Assembly (NCBI GenBank): GCA_005790605.1
Contig: SXUI01000016.1
Location: forward strand, 1 to 64,000
Source: Planctomycetia bacterium
Lineage (GTDB): Bacteria > Planctomycetota > Phycisphaerae > Phycisphaerales > SM1A02
Direction of reading: 5' to 3'
Length of the DNA: 64,000 nucleotides
Numbering within the stretch: position 1 is the stretch's first letter; the number at the start of each line of letters is the position of its first letter. Made by a program: the position numbers and the translations under genes. Below the pieces are notes generated by a model, which was not told the origin of the DNA, searched no databases, and worked only from the letters and a program-made list of their open reading frames with translations. Of the stretch, positions 52,283 to 61,800 are shown piece by piece.

Positions 52283-52897
52283 ATGAAGTTCTTCCAGTCA
52301 CTCAACTCTACCTTCGACGCGCAACTCGATCGCGCACTTGCATGGTTCGACTTGCAGGAACGCGCGATCAAGTGGGCGGCGATCGCGATTCCCGTGCTCG
52401 TCGCGTATCTCATTCTCGACTACGGCTTCTGGCAAGTCTCATCCAACCTCGCGATTCGCGGCGATCGCATCGAGCGTGTCATCGCAGCCTCGAAGAAGCG
52501 CAGCGCGAGCATTGAGGGCTCGGTGGAGAGCGCGGTGCGCGCATTCGGCCCCGTTGATGCTCCGGCATCAAAGGATGACGGCGCCGACGCACTTTCGACT
52601 TCGATTGCTGCAATCTTCAAACAGAACAACACGAACTACGGCCTTGGTATCCGTGAACAGCGCATTAGTTCGCGGAGCTTAGAAAGCGCGGTTGGAAGCA
52701 AGATTGAGAAGGTTGTTGCGGAGATTCGTTTTGAAGCCACGCCGGATGCCGCGAGTGCGATCATTGCGCAACTCGAAGCGGCACCGGAGATCGATTCGAT
52801 TTCTGACCTGAAACTGAACTACCAGCCACAGACCCGCCGAGTGACCGTGCAACTGAGCGCCGAGGCATGGACTCTTGAGCGAGGAGGATCCGCGTGA
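52283..52897 (+). CDS. GspM/PilO-like inner-membrane assembly protein
   Basis: A 204-aa bitopic membrane protein: cytoplasmic N-terminus of about 30 residues, one helix (about 31-52, WAAIAIPVLVAYLILDYGFW) and a periplasmic coiled/ferredoxin-like domain (KIEKVVAEIRFEATPDAASA, LKLNYQPQTRRVTVQLSAEA). Sequence identity with named families is not obvious by eye; the call rests on topology, fold pattern and its position after the GspL-like gene. Confidence 0.75.
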   Translation: MKFFQSLNSTFDAQLDRALAWFDLQERAIKWAAIAIPVLVAYLILDYGFWQVSSNLAIRGDRIERVIAASKKRSASIEGSVESAVRAFGPVDAPASKDDGADALSTSIAAIFKQNNTNYGLGIREQRISSRSLESAVGSKIEKVVAEIRFEATPDAASAIIAQLEAAPEIDSISDLKLNYQPQTRRVTVQLSAEAWTLERGGSA

Positions 52898-54087
52898 GCG
52901 AACGACTTCGTATCTCTGAACTTGTCCGTGGTGGCTTCCGACCAACTGCGCCGCTCATCGTGTCAGGTGTGGCAGCGACCATCGCGCTCATCGCTGTAGG
53001 ACTTGGACTTCGCGACCTCGCGAGCGCGGCGCTCTCTTCAAGTGTGAGCGAGGCGGACGCAGATCCGTTGGTTCCGCTCACGGAGGAGAGCGCAAAGTCG
53101 CTCGCTGATGCGCGCAAACGATTTGATGGAAGAAGTGTGTTCGTGATGCCGAGCGCTCCTGTGCGCCGACCGAAAGCTCCACCCGCTCCGCTCACTCCAC
53201 CGACACCACCACCTGATCCAGGTCCCCCACCGCCACCTTCAAGCTACACCGGACCGATGCCGACGAGCATTCTCGGTGACATCGTGTTCTTTGCATCGAA
53301 TGTGCAGATCCGCAAGGGTCAGACAATCAATGGCGTGACGGTGATTGAGACGCACGCGCCGTGGGATGTGAAACTCGGCCACATGCGCGGCGAGTACACG
53401 GTGCCAATTTGGGGGAAGGGCGGAACTTCCTTCTTTACGACGAACCCCTACCCGCTCACGAGTTCCGGCGGCTTCCTTCCGAGTGGAGCAGGAGCATCAT
53501 CGAGCACCGGCTCGAGCACGCGATCAGGCTCGACTGGATCGAGCGGTTCGGCGCCCGCGTCTGGAAGTGGATCCACACGACCTGATGGAACGCCGATCGC
53601 AAGCGGTGCAGCAAACGGCGCGTTGGGCGCGAGCGGGAGCGCTGGAAATGCGACTGCTTCGGGTAGCGCAAGTAATGCAGCGTCGCAAGCGAGCGCCGCG
53701 AACGCGAGCGCCAACCAAAATGCAACTCGAGGCGGACCTCCGCTCGTCGCTCCGGGTGATGAACCGGGTGCGGATCAACCGCAAGGCCCGGGGCCAGGCG
53801 AGGAACCGACAGCAGTGCCGTCACCTGCGATGGAGCCACTGCATCTTCCAGAGCCTCCGCCGGAGCCACCGTCAGACTCGAACTTCGTTGACCCAGCAAC
53901 CCTTCCGCCCCCTGTCTCGGATCAGCAGATCGCCGGGATGGACATGGAAGCTGCACGCAACGCGCTTGCGGCGATCGACGGCACAAACAGTCTTCACATC
54001 GATCCAACGAGTCGCGACCGACTGAACAACGAACGCACGCACCTGCTCGCACGCATCGAGGCGCTGCAAGGCGGAAGCAATCCATAA
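52894..54087 (+). CDS. GspC/PilP-like inner-membrane linker protein
   Basis: A 397-aa protein with one N-terminal helix (about residues 18-46), a Pro-rich segment (about 90-120), and a small beta domain (about 125-185: ILGDIVFFASNVQIRKGQTI, HAPWDVKLGHMRGEYTVPIW) of the kind that in GspC or PilP contacts the secretin. After residue 190 it is Ser/Gly/Ala-rich, then Pro/Glu-rich, for nearly 200 residues. GTG start with a strong GGAGG 6 bases upstream, overlapping the previous stop. Position just before the secretin gene supports the role. Confidence 0.72.
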   Translation: MSERLRISELVRGGFRPTAPLIVSGVAATIALIAVGLGLRDLASAALSSSVSEADADPLVPLTEESAKSLADARKRFDGRSVFVMPSAPVRRPKAPPAPLTPPTPPPDPGPPPPPSSYTGPMPTSILGDIVFFASNVQIRKGQTINGVTVIETHAPWDVKLGHMRGEYTVPIWGKGGTSFFTTNPYPLTSSGGFLPSGAGASSSTGSSTRSGSTGSSGSAPASGSGSTRPDGTPIASGAANGALGASGSAGNATASGSASNAASQASAANASANQNATRGGPPLVAPGDEPGADQPQGPGPGEEPTAVPSPAMEPLHLPEPPPEPPSDSNFVDPATLPPPVSDQQIAGMDMEAARNALAAIDGTNSLHIDPTSRDRLNNERTHLLARIEALQGGSNP

Positions 54088-54200
54088 GCCAGATTCCAGT
54101 ATCCGACCGCTTTCACATATGACGCTTGGTTGAAGCCGAATCGGCGCATCCGCAAGCAGCCATCAAGCCGAAATAGTCCTTTGCCATCCGGAGTCCACAT

Positions 54201-57050
54201 TTGCGCAATCTGAAGATCTCACTTCTCTCGTCTAGCCCCCTTCGAGGTTCGCGCTGCGGACGGACCAACCTGCTTGGCGTCACCATTGCATCGCTCTCGC
54301 TTGCGACGAGCACGCTCCAAGGCGTCGCGCCCCTGACGGAAGAACCGCAACGCCCTGCGCCGCAGGAGCAACCGCTTGCAACTCCAAGCGCACCACAAGA
54401 AACGCCAGCAGCGGTCACGCCGGTCGCGCCAAGCCGTGGCGACGATCGCGCGGCGCCGAGCGCGCAACCCAATGCCACTCGCCCCAACGCTGAAGGCGCA
54501 GCGCCATCGGCTGCAGCGCTTCAACGCGATGATCTCGTGAAGGGCGGTCGGCGCGTCATGGATGACGAAATGGTGAAGCTCGGCTTCAAGGAAACGCCGA
54601 TCGAAGAGATCGTCCCGACCATCATCGCTTGGACGGGCAAGGTTGTGATGTTTCAGAAGACGGATATCGGCAACGCGAAGATCACGCTCGTCAATGACAC
54701 GCTGATTTCGAAAGAGCGCGCGCTCGATTACATGTTTGAAGCGTTCCGCCTCAACGGCATGGGTGTTGTGGAGACACCAGACACGATCATCATCGAGACC
54801 CTCACGGATCTCTCCAAGGTGCAGCCGCTCGTCGTCCTTGGACCAGACGATGACATCTCGGATCTCTCTGAGAACGGGAACATCGTCATCAAACTCTTCC
54901 AGATCAAGCGTGCGAAGGCCGCCGATCTCCATGAACGCATCGCCGCGCTTATTCCCGATGATTACGCGAAGTTCGAGGCCGATGCGAACTCGAATCAACT
55001 CCTTCTGCAAGGCGACATCGGCCTCGCGAAGAAGGTGCAAGCGCTCGTGCTTGCCCTTGATGTCGAAACATGGGCTGACCATGTGACGAAGACATTCCGC
55101 CTTGAGTATCAGGACGCGCAGACCATCGCCGACCTCGTTTATGAGCTCTTCCCAGATTCGAGTGGGCAATCGGGCCGCTCGAACGCGAGCCGCAACCAGA
55201 GTCAGCGCGGCCAGAATCGCCAACAAAATATTCCAGGCGCGCCACAAGCACCAGGCGGTGGCGGCGGCAGCGGCACACTGATTGTGACCGTGCTTCCAAC
55301 GCTGAACTCGCTCACGGTTCGCACGACACCTGACAACCTCGCACAGATTGAGCGCCTCGTTCGTGAAGCATGGGACTTGCCGCCGAACGCCGGCGGATCC
55401 ATCTTCCGTACCTACGACCTTGAGTACGCTGATCCGAGCAAGATCAAGGGATTGCTTTCCAATCTCTTAAATCCCGGCTCTGCCACGCAGTCACAGGGAA
55501 ATCGTGCCGTCGCAGGCGGTCGAATGCCGCAAGGTGGCGGAGAAAGCGGTGCGGGCGTTGCCGTCGCGAACATCTTCCAGATCGAGTCGTATCCGGAATC
55601 AAATCGACTCGTCGTCATCTCGAAGACCCCAGAGAATTTCGAGTGGCTCGACCGATGGATCAAAGAACTGGATCAACCGTTCACCACCGGCGTGCCCGTC
55701 AACATTCCGCTGAAGTACGCGAGCGCGATCAAACTCTCTGAGATCCTCAACACGCTGCTCGCCCAATCGGGCGCACAGACCACCCTCACACTTCCTGAAG
55801 AGGGACTGACCGGAATCGCTGACGCGTTTGCGCAGGACGGCTCGACGCTCGCTGGTGGCGCGTCAACGCCGCAAACACCGCAGGCGCAGAACCAAGTGCA
55901 GTTCCCTTGGCAAGGCGGCGTAGGCCGCGGCGGCGCCAACGCCGCAGATGAAGGCGAGACAAGTGGGCTCATCGGTCGAGCGCGCGTCGTTCCCAATGCA
56001 GGGCAGAACTCCCTCCTCGTGCTCGCTCCGCCAGAGGTGCAGAAAAAGCTTGAAGAGATCATCGTTGATCTCGATCGACCCGGCAAGCAAGTGATGATCA
56101 CCGCGGTCCTCGCAGAGGTTTCGCTCGGTGATGGCTTCAGCTTTGGTACCGCGATTGGGCGACTCGATGACTTTGCGGCGCCGCTCAATGGCGGGACCAA
56201 CTCGCTCACCGGAAACATCGGCCTCACGCTCGATAAGGGCGGCGTTGGTGATACCAGCGGGAATTTCGCATGGCCATGGGGATTCGATGAATCAAACCTC
56301 AACATCACGACCTCCGATCAGACTGCGGTCTTCATGCAGGCTCTGTCAACGGATTCCGATGTGCGCATCCTTCAGCAGCCGCGCATCGTGACGAGCGACA
56401 ACAAGGAAGCGAAGTTCTTCGCTGGTCGCGATGTGTCGCTGCTTTCAGGCGAGACATCAGGCTTCGGCACGACCGGAACGACTGCGTCCTATGACCAAAC
56501 TCCGGTCGGCATCGGCTTGAATGTGCGCCCGCGCATTACGCAAGACAACAATGTGAACATGGAGATCGAGATCTTGCTCTCGAACCTCTCCGCGGCGGTC
56601 GTCAATTCGAACCCGATCATTGATCGACGACAGACCAACACCGAAGTGACGCTGAAGAATGGGCAGACCATCATCATCTCCGGCATTCGCCGCGAACAAG
56701 AGACGAAGAAGAATCGCCGCATTCCATTCCTCGGCGACATCCCGATCATCGGCGCTGCGTTTGCGTTGAATGAGTTGCAAAACGAAGTCGTCGAACTCGT
56801 GGTCTTCCTCACGCCAGTGGTGATCGAGAATCCAGACGCGAACGACAACAACTACAACGTTAACGAGCGACTTCGCCTCCGCGAGTTGTCGGAGCCGCTC
56901 GACAAATCCTCAGAGTCGCTCATCAAGGGAAGTAAGTTCTTCGAAGATCTCAAGAACGGCGCCGACCTCATCACGCCTGTTCCTGACCTTGGTGAAGTCC
57001 CCGGCGCTGCGCCGCTCGATGATGCGAAATCGCCGACGAAGAATCCTTGA
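54201..57050 (+). CDS. gspD: Type II secretion secretin GspD
   Basis: Outer-membrane channel of the T2SS, 949 aa (longer than the usual 650-750). A signal-like N-terminus (LLGVTIASLSLATSTLQGVA) and Pro/Ala-rich spacer are followed by N domains (VQPLVVLGPDDDISDLSENG, SVQ-type repeats such as RLEYQDAQTIADLVYELFPD, YDLEYADPSKIKGLLSNLLN) with Gly/Gln-rich loops between them. The secretin core lies at about 650-880: VMITAVLAEVSLGDGFSFGT, SDVRILQQPRIVTSDNKEAK and GIRREQETKKNRRIPFLGDI, then IIGAAFALNELQNEVVELVV. The start is TTG with GGAG 7 bases upstream; no ATG lies near. Confidence 0.95.
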   Translation: MRNLKISLLSSSPLRGSRCGRTNLLGVTIASLSLATSTLQGVAPLTEEPQRPAPQEQPLATPSAPQETPAAVTPVAPSRGDDRAAPSAQPNATRPNAEGAAPSAAALQRDDLVKGGRRVMDDEMVKLGFKETPIEEIVPTIIAWTGKVVMFQKTDIGNAKITLVNDTLISKERALDYMFEAFRLNGMGVVETPDTIIIETLTDLSKVQPLVVLGPDDDISDLSENGNIVIKLFQIKRAKAADLHERIAALIPDDYAKFEADANSNQLLLQGDIGLAKKVQALVLALDVETWADHVTKTFRLEYQDAQTIADLVYELFPDSSGQSGRSNASRNQSQRGQNRQQNIPGAPQAPGGGGGSGTLIVTVLPTLNSLTVRTTPDNLAQIERLVREAWDLPPNAGGSIFRTYDLEYADPSKIKGLLSNLLNPGSATQSQGNRAVAGGRMPQGGGESGAGVAVANIFQIESYPESNRLVVISKTPENFEWLDRWIKELDQPFTTGVPVNIPLKYASAIKLSEILNTLLAQSGAQTTLTLPEEGLTGIADAFAQDGSTLAGGASTPQTPQAQNQVQFPWQGGVGRGGANAADEGETSGLIGRARVVPNAGQNSLLVLAPPEVQKKLEEIIVDLDRPGKQVMITAVLAEVSLGDGFSFGTAIGRLDDFAAPLNGGTNSLTGNIGLTLDKGGVGDTSGNFAWPWGFDESNLNITTSDQTAVFMQALSTDSDVRILQQPRIVTSDNKEAKFFAGRDVSLLSGETSGFGTTGTTASYDQTPVGIGLNVRPRITQDNNVNMEIEILLSNLSAAVVNSNPIIDRRQTNTEVTLKNGQTIIISGIRREQETKKNRRIPFLGDIPIIGAAFALNELQNEVVELVVFLTPVVIENPDANDNNYNVNERLRLRELSEPLDKSSESLIKGSKFFEDLKNGADLITPVPDLGEVPGAAPLDDAKSPTKNP

Positions 57051-58191
57051 GCAAACGATCGTTGCAGTCGTCGGATTCGCGTCCTGCGTGAGTTGCACCG
57101 CGAACCCGAAGAAACAGGGCGTCCTGCGCGATGCTCTCACGACGACCCCGCCCCAAGCGACGGGATCCGCGCTTGCTTCCACGGGAGTTCGCGGAGCCGT
57201 CCAACCTCTTGGCAGCATCCCGTACGACGGATTCACACTGCCTGTCATCGCGCCCGATGGGCGGCACTTTGCCGTGCAGGGGACGGGCGGCGCAACAATC
57301 TCGGCGCGGCTCGCTTCGCCTCAAGCGCCCCTGCCACGGTCGCAGATCACGCAATACCGCATTGAAGCGAACGGACTCCTCAAGGTTGCCGAGAGCGAGC
57401 CGGGCTTACTGCTCGGGCGCGGCGCGAGTTTTGCGGGGTGCTTATGCGAAGGTCCGAGACCAGGCGGAGGTCGAGCGATCGGAGTCCTGCCCTGGGGAGA
57501 GAACGAAGTCGAGTGGATTGTCGATGACGGACGCGCGAATGCGTTCGCGTCGCTCGCTCCCGATGCGACGCTCGCGTGGTGCGCACGAGATGCGGTTGGC
57601 GGAGCGTGGAGCCTGGCCATTCGAATGGAGTCCGCGAGCGACGATCTCGTGATCCCACCCCCTGAGGGGGGATCATGGCTCTACCCCGTCGCGGTGAGTC
57701 GGCACTGTGTTTGCGCACTCTTGTTGCGCGATGGCGTTGCGTCGTTCGCACAGTTTGATCCGAGCGACGCGCCATCCACGCGTCGAACTCCAACGCTCTC
57801 CCAAGTCTCCGACCGAATGGATATCCAACTCGCATCACAGATGTTCGCGCCGCAGCAGGGCCTTGACGCCCTAACACCAGGGGGAGAAGTGCTCTACTTC
57901 AATCCGGCAACGCGCGCAATTGCCGCGTGGAATCCCAAGGATGGGAATCGAGTGTCGTTTCCTGGCCAACCAATCGCGATCTGCTTCTTCGACCGCGCGC
58001 GCATCGCGGCTCTCTCTGGAGATGAAGTGCGACTTCGAAGTGTGGACAATGACCACGAGCCTGGCGTACGACTCATCGATGGCGTGGCCGTTCCACGGCG
58101 TCTACCTGGGACAGATGGTCGGCAAGGCATCTTGTTTGTCGCGCCAGAAGCGCAGTCGCTCCGACTGTCGATTCTTCGCCCCTCGTCCTGA
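57019..58191 (+). CDS. Lipoprotein of unknown function overlapping the end of gspD
   Basis: A 390-aa predicted lipoprotein: basic N-terminus, hydrophobic stretch and lipobox-like CVSCT at about residues 23-27. The rest is beta-rich with short repeats that suggest a propeller (TLPVIAPDGRHFAVQGTGGA, LDALTPGGEVLYFNPATRAI). No named family. The start (ATG 57019 or 57022) lies 32 bases inside gspD in another frame, so it is translated from the gspD message. An outer-membrane lipoprotein paired with a secretin could act as a pilotin or accessory factor; this is a guess. Confidence 0.72.
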   Translation: MMRNRRRRILEQTIVAVVGFASCVSCTANPKKQGVLRDALTTTPPQATGSALASTGVRGAVQPLGSIPYDGFTLPVIAPDGRHFAVQGTGGATISARLASPQAPLPRSQITQYRIEANGLLKVAESEPGLLLGRGASFAGCLCEGPRPGGGRAIGVLPWGENEVEWIVDDGRANAFASLAPDATLAWCARDAVGGAWSLAIRMESASDDLVIPPPEGGSWLYPVAVSRHCVCALLLRDGVASFAQFDPSDAPSTRRTPTLSQVSDRMDIQLASQMFAPQQGLDALTPGGEVLYFNPATRAIAAWNPKDGNRVSFPGQPIAICFFDRARIAALSGDEVRLRSVDNDHEPGVRLIDGVAVPRRLPGTDGRQGILFVAPEAQSLRLSILRPSS

Positions 58192-58291
58192 GCAAATCGC
58201 TGCGCGTGCCACGGAAGAAATCGACTCCCGCGCAAGCAGGGGTCGATCGTTCGTACCAAGAGTGTGAGGCGAGGTCAGTCGCCAGCGCCGC

Positions 58292-58675
58292 TCATTCGTC
58301 GTCGTCATCCTCATCATCGTCGCTGTCGGCGTCGTCTTCCGACGACTCTTCGTCCGTCGAGTCGGCGTCCTCGGAGTCATCGGACTTCTCGTCCTCTTCT
58401 TCCTCTTCCTCGTCATCGTCGAAGTCGTCGCCGAAGTCATCGTCGTCTTCTTCTTCTTCCTCCTCCTCATCATCTTCTTTGCTCTCATCGTCCTCGTACT
58501 CGTCCTCGCCGAACTCATCGTCATCCTCAAGGAAGTTGAGATCGGTCTCTTCTTCATCGTCGCCGCTCGCGACGAACTCAAACGAAGTGAAACCGCGAGG
58601 AGACTTGGCCGAACTGGCGCGCGCCATCGACTTCGAATGCGTGGCGTGGTTCAGCGAATGATTCAACATATGCAT
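58292..58675 (-). CDS. Small protein with an extreme acidic C-terminal tail
   Basis: A 127-aa protein. The first 40 residues are basic/neutral (HSLNHATHSKSMARASSAKS), then SPRGFTSFEFVASGDDEEET and about 75 residues made almost only of Asp, Glu and Ser. The tail is encoded by GAN-rich codons. TACGCT on the minus strand lies 13 bases before the ATG at 58675; 58669 is an alternative start, and the open frame runs further up to 59149 without plausible protein. No family recognised. Acidic tails of this kind occur on proteins that bind basic partners or cations. Confidence 0.65.
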   Translation of the reverse strand: MHMLNHSLNHATHSKSMARASSAKSPRGFTSFEFVASGDDEEETDLNFLEDDDEFGEDEYEDDESKEDDEEEEEEEDDDDFGDDFDDDEEEEEEDEKSDDSEDADSTDEESSEDDADSDDDEDDDDE

Positions 58676-58820
58676 GGGCGTGATCATGAGCGTAGGAGAG
58701 AGACTTCTAACCAGTCGCGCCCCGTTCGCCGGGCCTTCCGCGCGGGCGCAGTATCGGCAGGCTGAGTCTTCGCACTCCACTACCTGCGGGGCGAAGTTGT
58801 CGCGCCCCACCGACCGTCTG

Positions 58821-61800
58821 TCAACCCTCGTTCGGGGGCTGATTTTCGATTTTTTTCGAAAATCCCACAGCGAGCGTCCTGCTGTCATTAGAGAGAAGAA
58901 CCCATCCATCCACCCCGATCGCTCGGCTGAAACGCTGGTTCGTGGAATGCACTTCGAGGGTGGGCCCCGAGATCCGTAGTCCTTGCGCAGGGTCGAGCGT
59001 GTTGAGGAAGTAGACATACTCCGAGACAAGCGCGGTACGCGTGGCGTTGGGTGTTTGTCGGGCCCCAACTCCATTGACCAAGACGATGCGATCTTCTCCG
59101 AGAATTGCAGCGATGAAGTTGGGTTCGCCAACCGTTCCATCCCGACCAATCAAACGCCCATGTGCATCAATGAGCGCAATGCGCGAATCGGCGTGCGCGA
59201 CAACCCCTGTTCCAAATCGGGAGATCGTCCGAACCACGCGCGCAAAGTCCGCTGCGCCGTCACCGAAGCCAACTTCAAGCACGGCTCCGCTCCAAGCATC
59301 CATCGAGAACAACCGTCCGTTGCGATCAAGCGCAAAGAGTCGGTTTTCGCACCACAGTGGTGAGGTGGAGTCCCAAGTCCGTGCGTCCGCAACACCCATC
59401 TGAAAGCGCGCGTCAAGTCCGTTGGGCGCCGCGTCGAGCGTCCACATTTCAACACCCGCCGTGGTTCCAACCGCGATCAAGCCGCTGCTTGACCGACGGA
59501 TCCAACGCACATCACCGCCTGATGCAGTTGCAAACGACGCGACGGGTTTGAGTGTCACAGGATCACAAAGCAACACTGCAGACTGCCCCTGCTGCTCCGC
59601 TCCAAGCCGTCCTCCCAATGCCAGAAGTTCAGCATCACCAGCGGTCATGAACACCTGTGCAAGAAGGTGCGAGGCAACGACTGAACTCCCATCCCGAAGC
59701 GCAATACTCGCCGCACAACCATCACGACGCACGAGATTCAGCTTGCCGCCTGCCATCATCGGCAGTACTTGACCCGGAAAGAAAGGCGCACCCTCGGGAA
59801 GCGTTCGCATTCCATTCGGATCCGCGTCGGCCGCAGCGAGAGGCCCAAGAAGTTCGTTGAAATCGGAGGTTCGCCAGAGCTCGAGACCTGTGACCGCGTC
59901 AACGGCGAAGTAACTCTCACTGCGACCCTTCCCGATCTCCGTGAGGACCAACACTGCCCCGTCGTCGAGCAACACTGGATCACGGTCGTGGACGCCGCAT
60001 CGCCAAATCTCCTTGAATTCTCCAGCGCTTCGCGCGACGAGATCGAAGTCCTCCATGAAGTACACGACCTCATGCGCGCCTGACTCAAGCGCCGCGAATG
60101 CTCGGCGTACTAATCGCCCAGGAATCTCAGTGACCACAAGCGCTGGCTCGCCAAACGCAGGCCACGCCGTCGCGGGGGTAGGCATCCCCCGCGTCGTGTG
60201 AAGCAAGGTTGCAATGTCCTCGCGCATCGGCGGCGCTTGCGCTTCGCGAAGAACCGCGTCGAGAAGTGCGGCTGCCGAGAGCGAGGTTCCTCGCGCGTCG
60301 AAGAGAGCTGCGCCTGCGCGCGCAGCGTCTGCGGCCGCGCGCGACCGTGGGAACTCTCTCACTTGCGCGATACATGCTTCCAAACTCAAGGGAACCGGCG
60401 CGGCGCGCAGCGCGCTCAGCGCTCGCTCCTCATATTCCTCCGCGACGGACCGATGCTCCGACCGTGACATGAACTCCGCGAGATGCGAAATCGCAATGGC
60501 GCGTGTGGCGCGTACTTCTCCCGTCGGCGAGAGCATGACTTCGTCCCCGTGAAGCGAAGCAATCTCGCGCCACGCTTCGACGGCAAGGGAAGCATCACCG
60601 CGTCGCGCAAACCACTCGGCACGGGCAAATGCGAGTCGAACTCGCGACTGCGCGTCGTCCACCATCTCTGCGGCGACCGCGAGAAAGCGAGCTCCGAGGG
60701 CGCCAGCTTTCGGAGCATGTTCGACAAGTCGATCGGCAAGCATGCCCCGCAAAGGGTCTCCACTTCGCGTCTTCAGAATCGATGATGCTCGCTCCGCTGC
60801 ATCAAGCGCCAGCGCGAGGTCGTCCCCCTCGACCGCGAGATCGAAGAGTGCGAGCGCCGCAGACGCGTCCTGCGCGAGATCGAGGCGACCGCGCAGGACT
60901 CGCACGGCGTCAACGCCTGACATGTAGACATCAAGGTGATCTACCCCAAGAGCGACGACACGATCCTCGGCGAGCACCGCGTTCACCGGTTCGTTCGTCT
61001 CAATGCTCGCGATGCGGCGTCCGCTCGCAAGATCGACGAACCAGAGTGCTTGCGTGCCCGGAACGAGCACGACGTTCCCCGCGATACTCACGCGGCCTCG
61101 AATCCCGCCGCGATTGTCCAAACCACCGCGGGCTTCCCAAAGCGTCGCTTCGCTCTCGCTCAGTTTCCATCGAGGAGTTGCGAGTTGCAACGGATCGAAT
61201 GCGATGACATCACTGCCAACAGCCAAAAGCGATCCTCCGCCGACGACGAGTAATCGAGGGCTTCCCCACGCGGTACCCGGCCCAATCACTGCAACCGCCA
61301 GTGTCGCGCCGGTGCTCGCGTCGAGTGCAACGACTTCCGATTCATCCGGCGCAACACTAAATACGCGACCGGCGAGCACGGCAGGCCGTGCGAACTCCCA
61401 AGCCTCACCAGAGAAACGCGGCTCGCGTAGCGGCACGCGGAAACGCCGTAACCACTCGAGCGCACCATCACGCAATCGAACCCGGGCAACCGCTCCGAGC
61501 GGAGTCGCGACATAAAGCGCTCCTGCATCAAGCGTCATGCCCGGAGACCGACGCACAGAAACAGCGCGAGTTCCTCCAGCCGCCGCGACGAGTGTGAGCC
61601 ACCGAATGCGACCATCACTTCGACCAAGCGCAAGGACGGAATCTGCTTGCTCCAATCGAGTGGACGGACGGCGGACTGTCACGAGCACAAGGTCGCCAAC
61701 CAAGATCGGCGATCCAATCGCAAACGCGCCCGCAAGTTCCGGCCGCCCTTCGAGCCCATCGACCGAAAGACTCCACTTCTGCGTTCCATCACGAACATCG

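Noticed and set aside
58676-59149. N-terminal extension of the acidic-tail protein by 158 codons
   Set aside because: The extension lies antiparallel-free but in another frame over the 3' end of the propeller gene, with composition typical of a shadow frame; a TACGCT box just before 58687 favours the short form.
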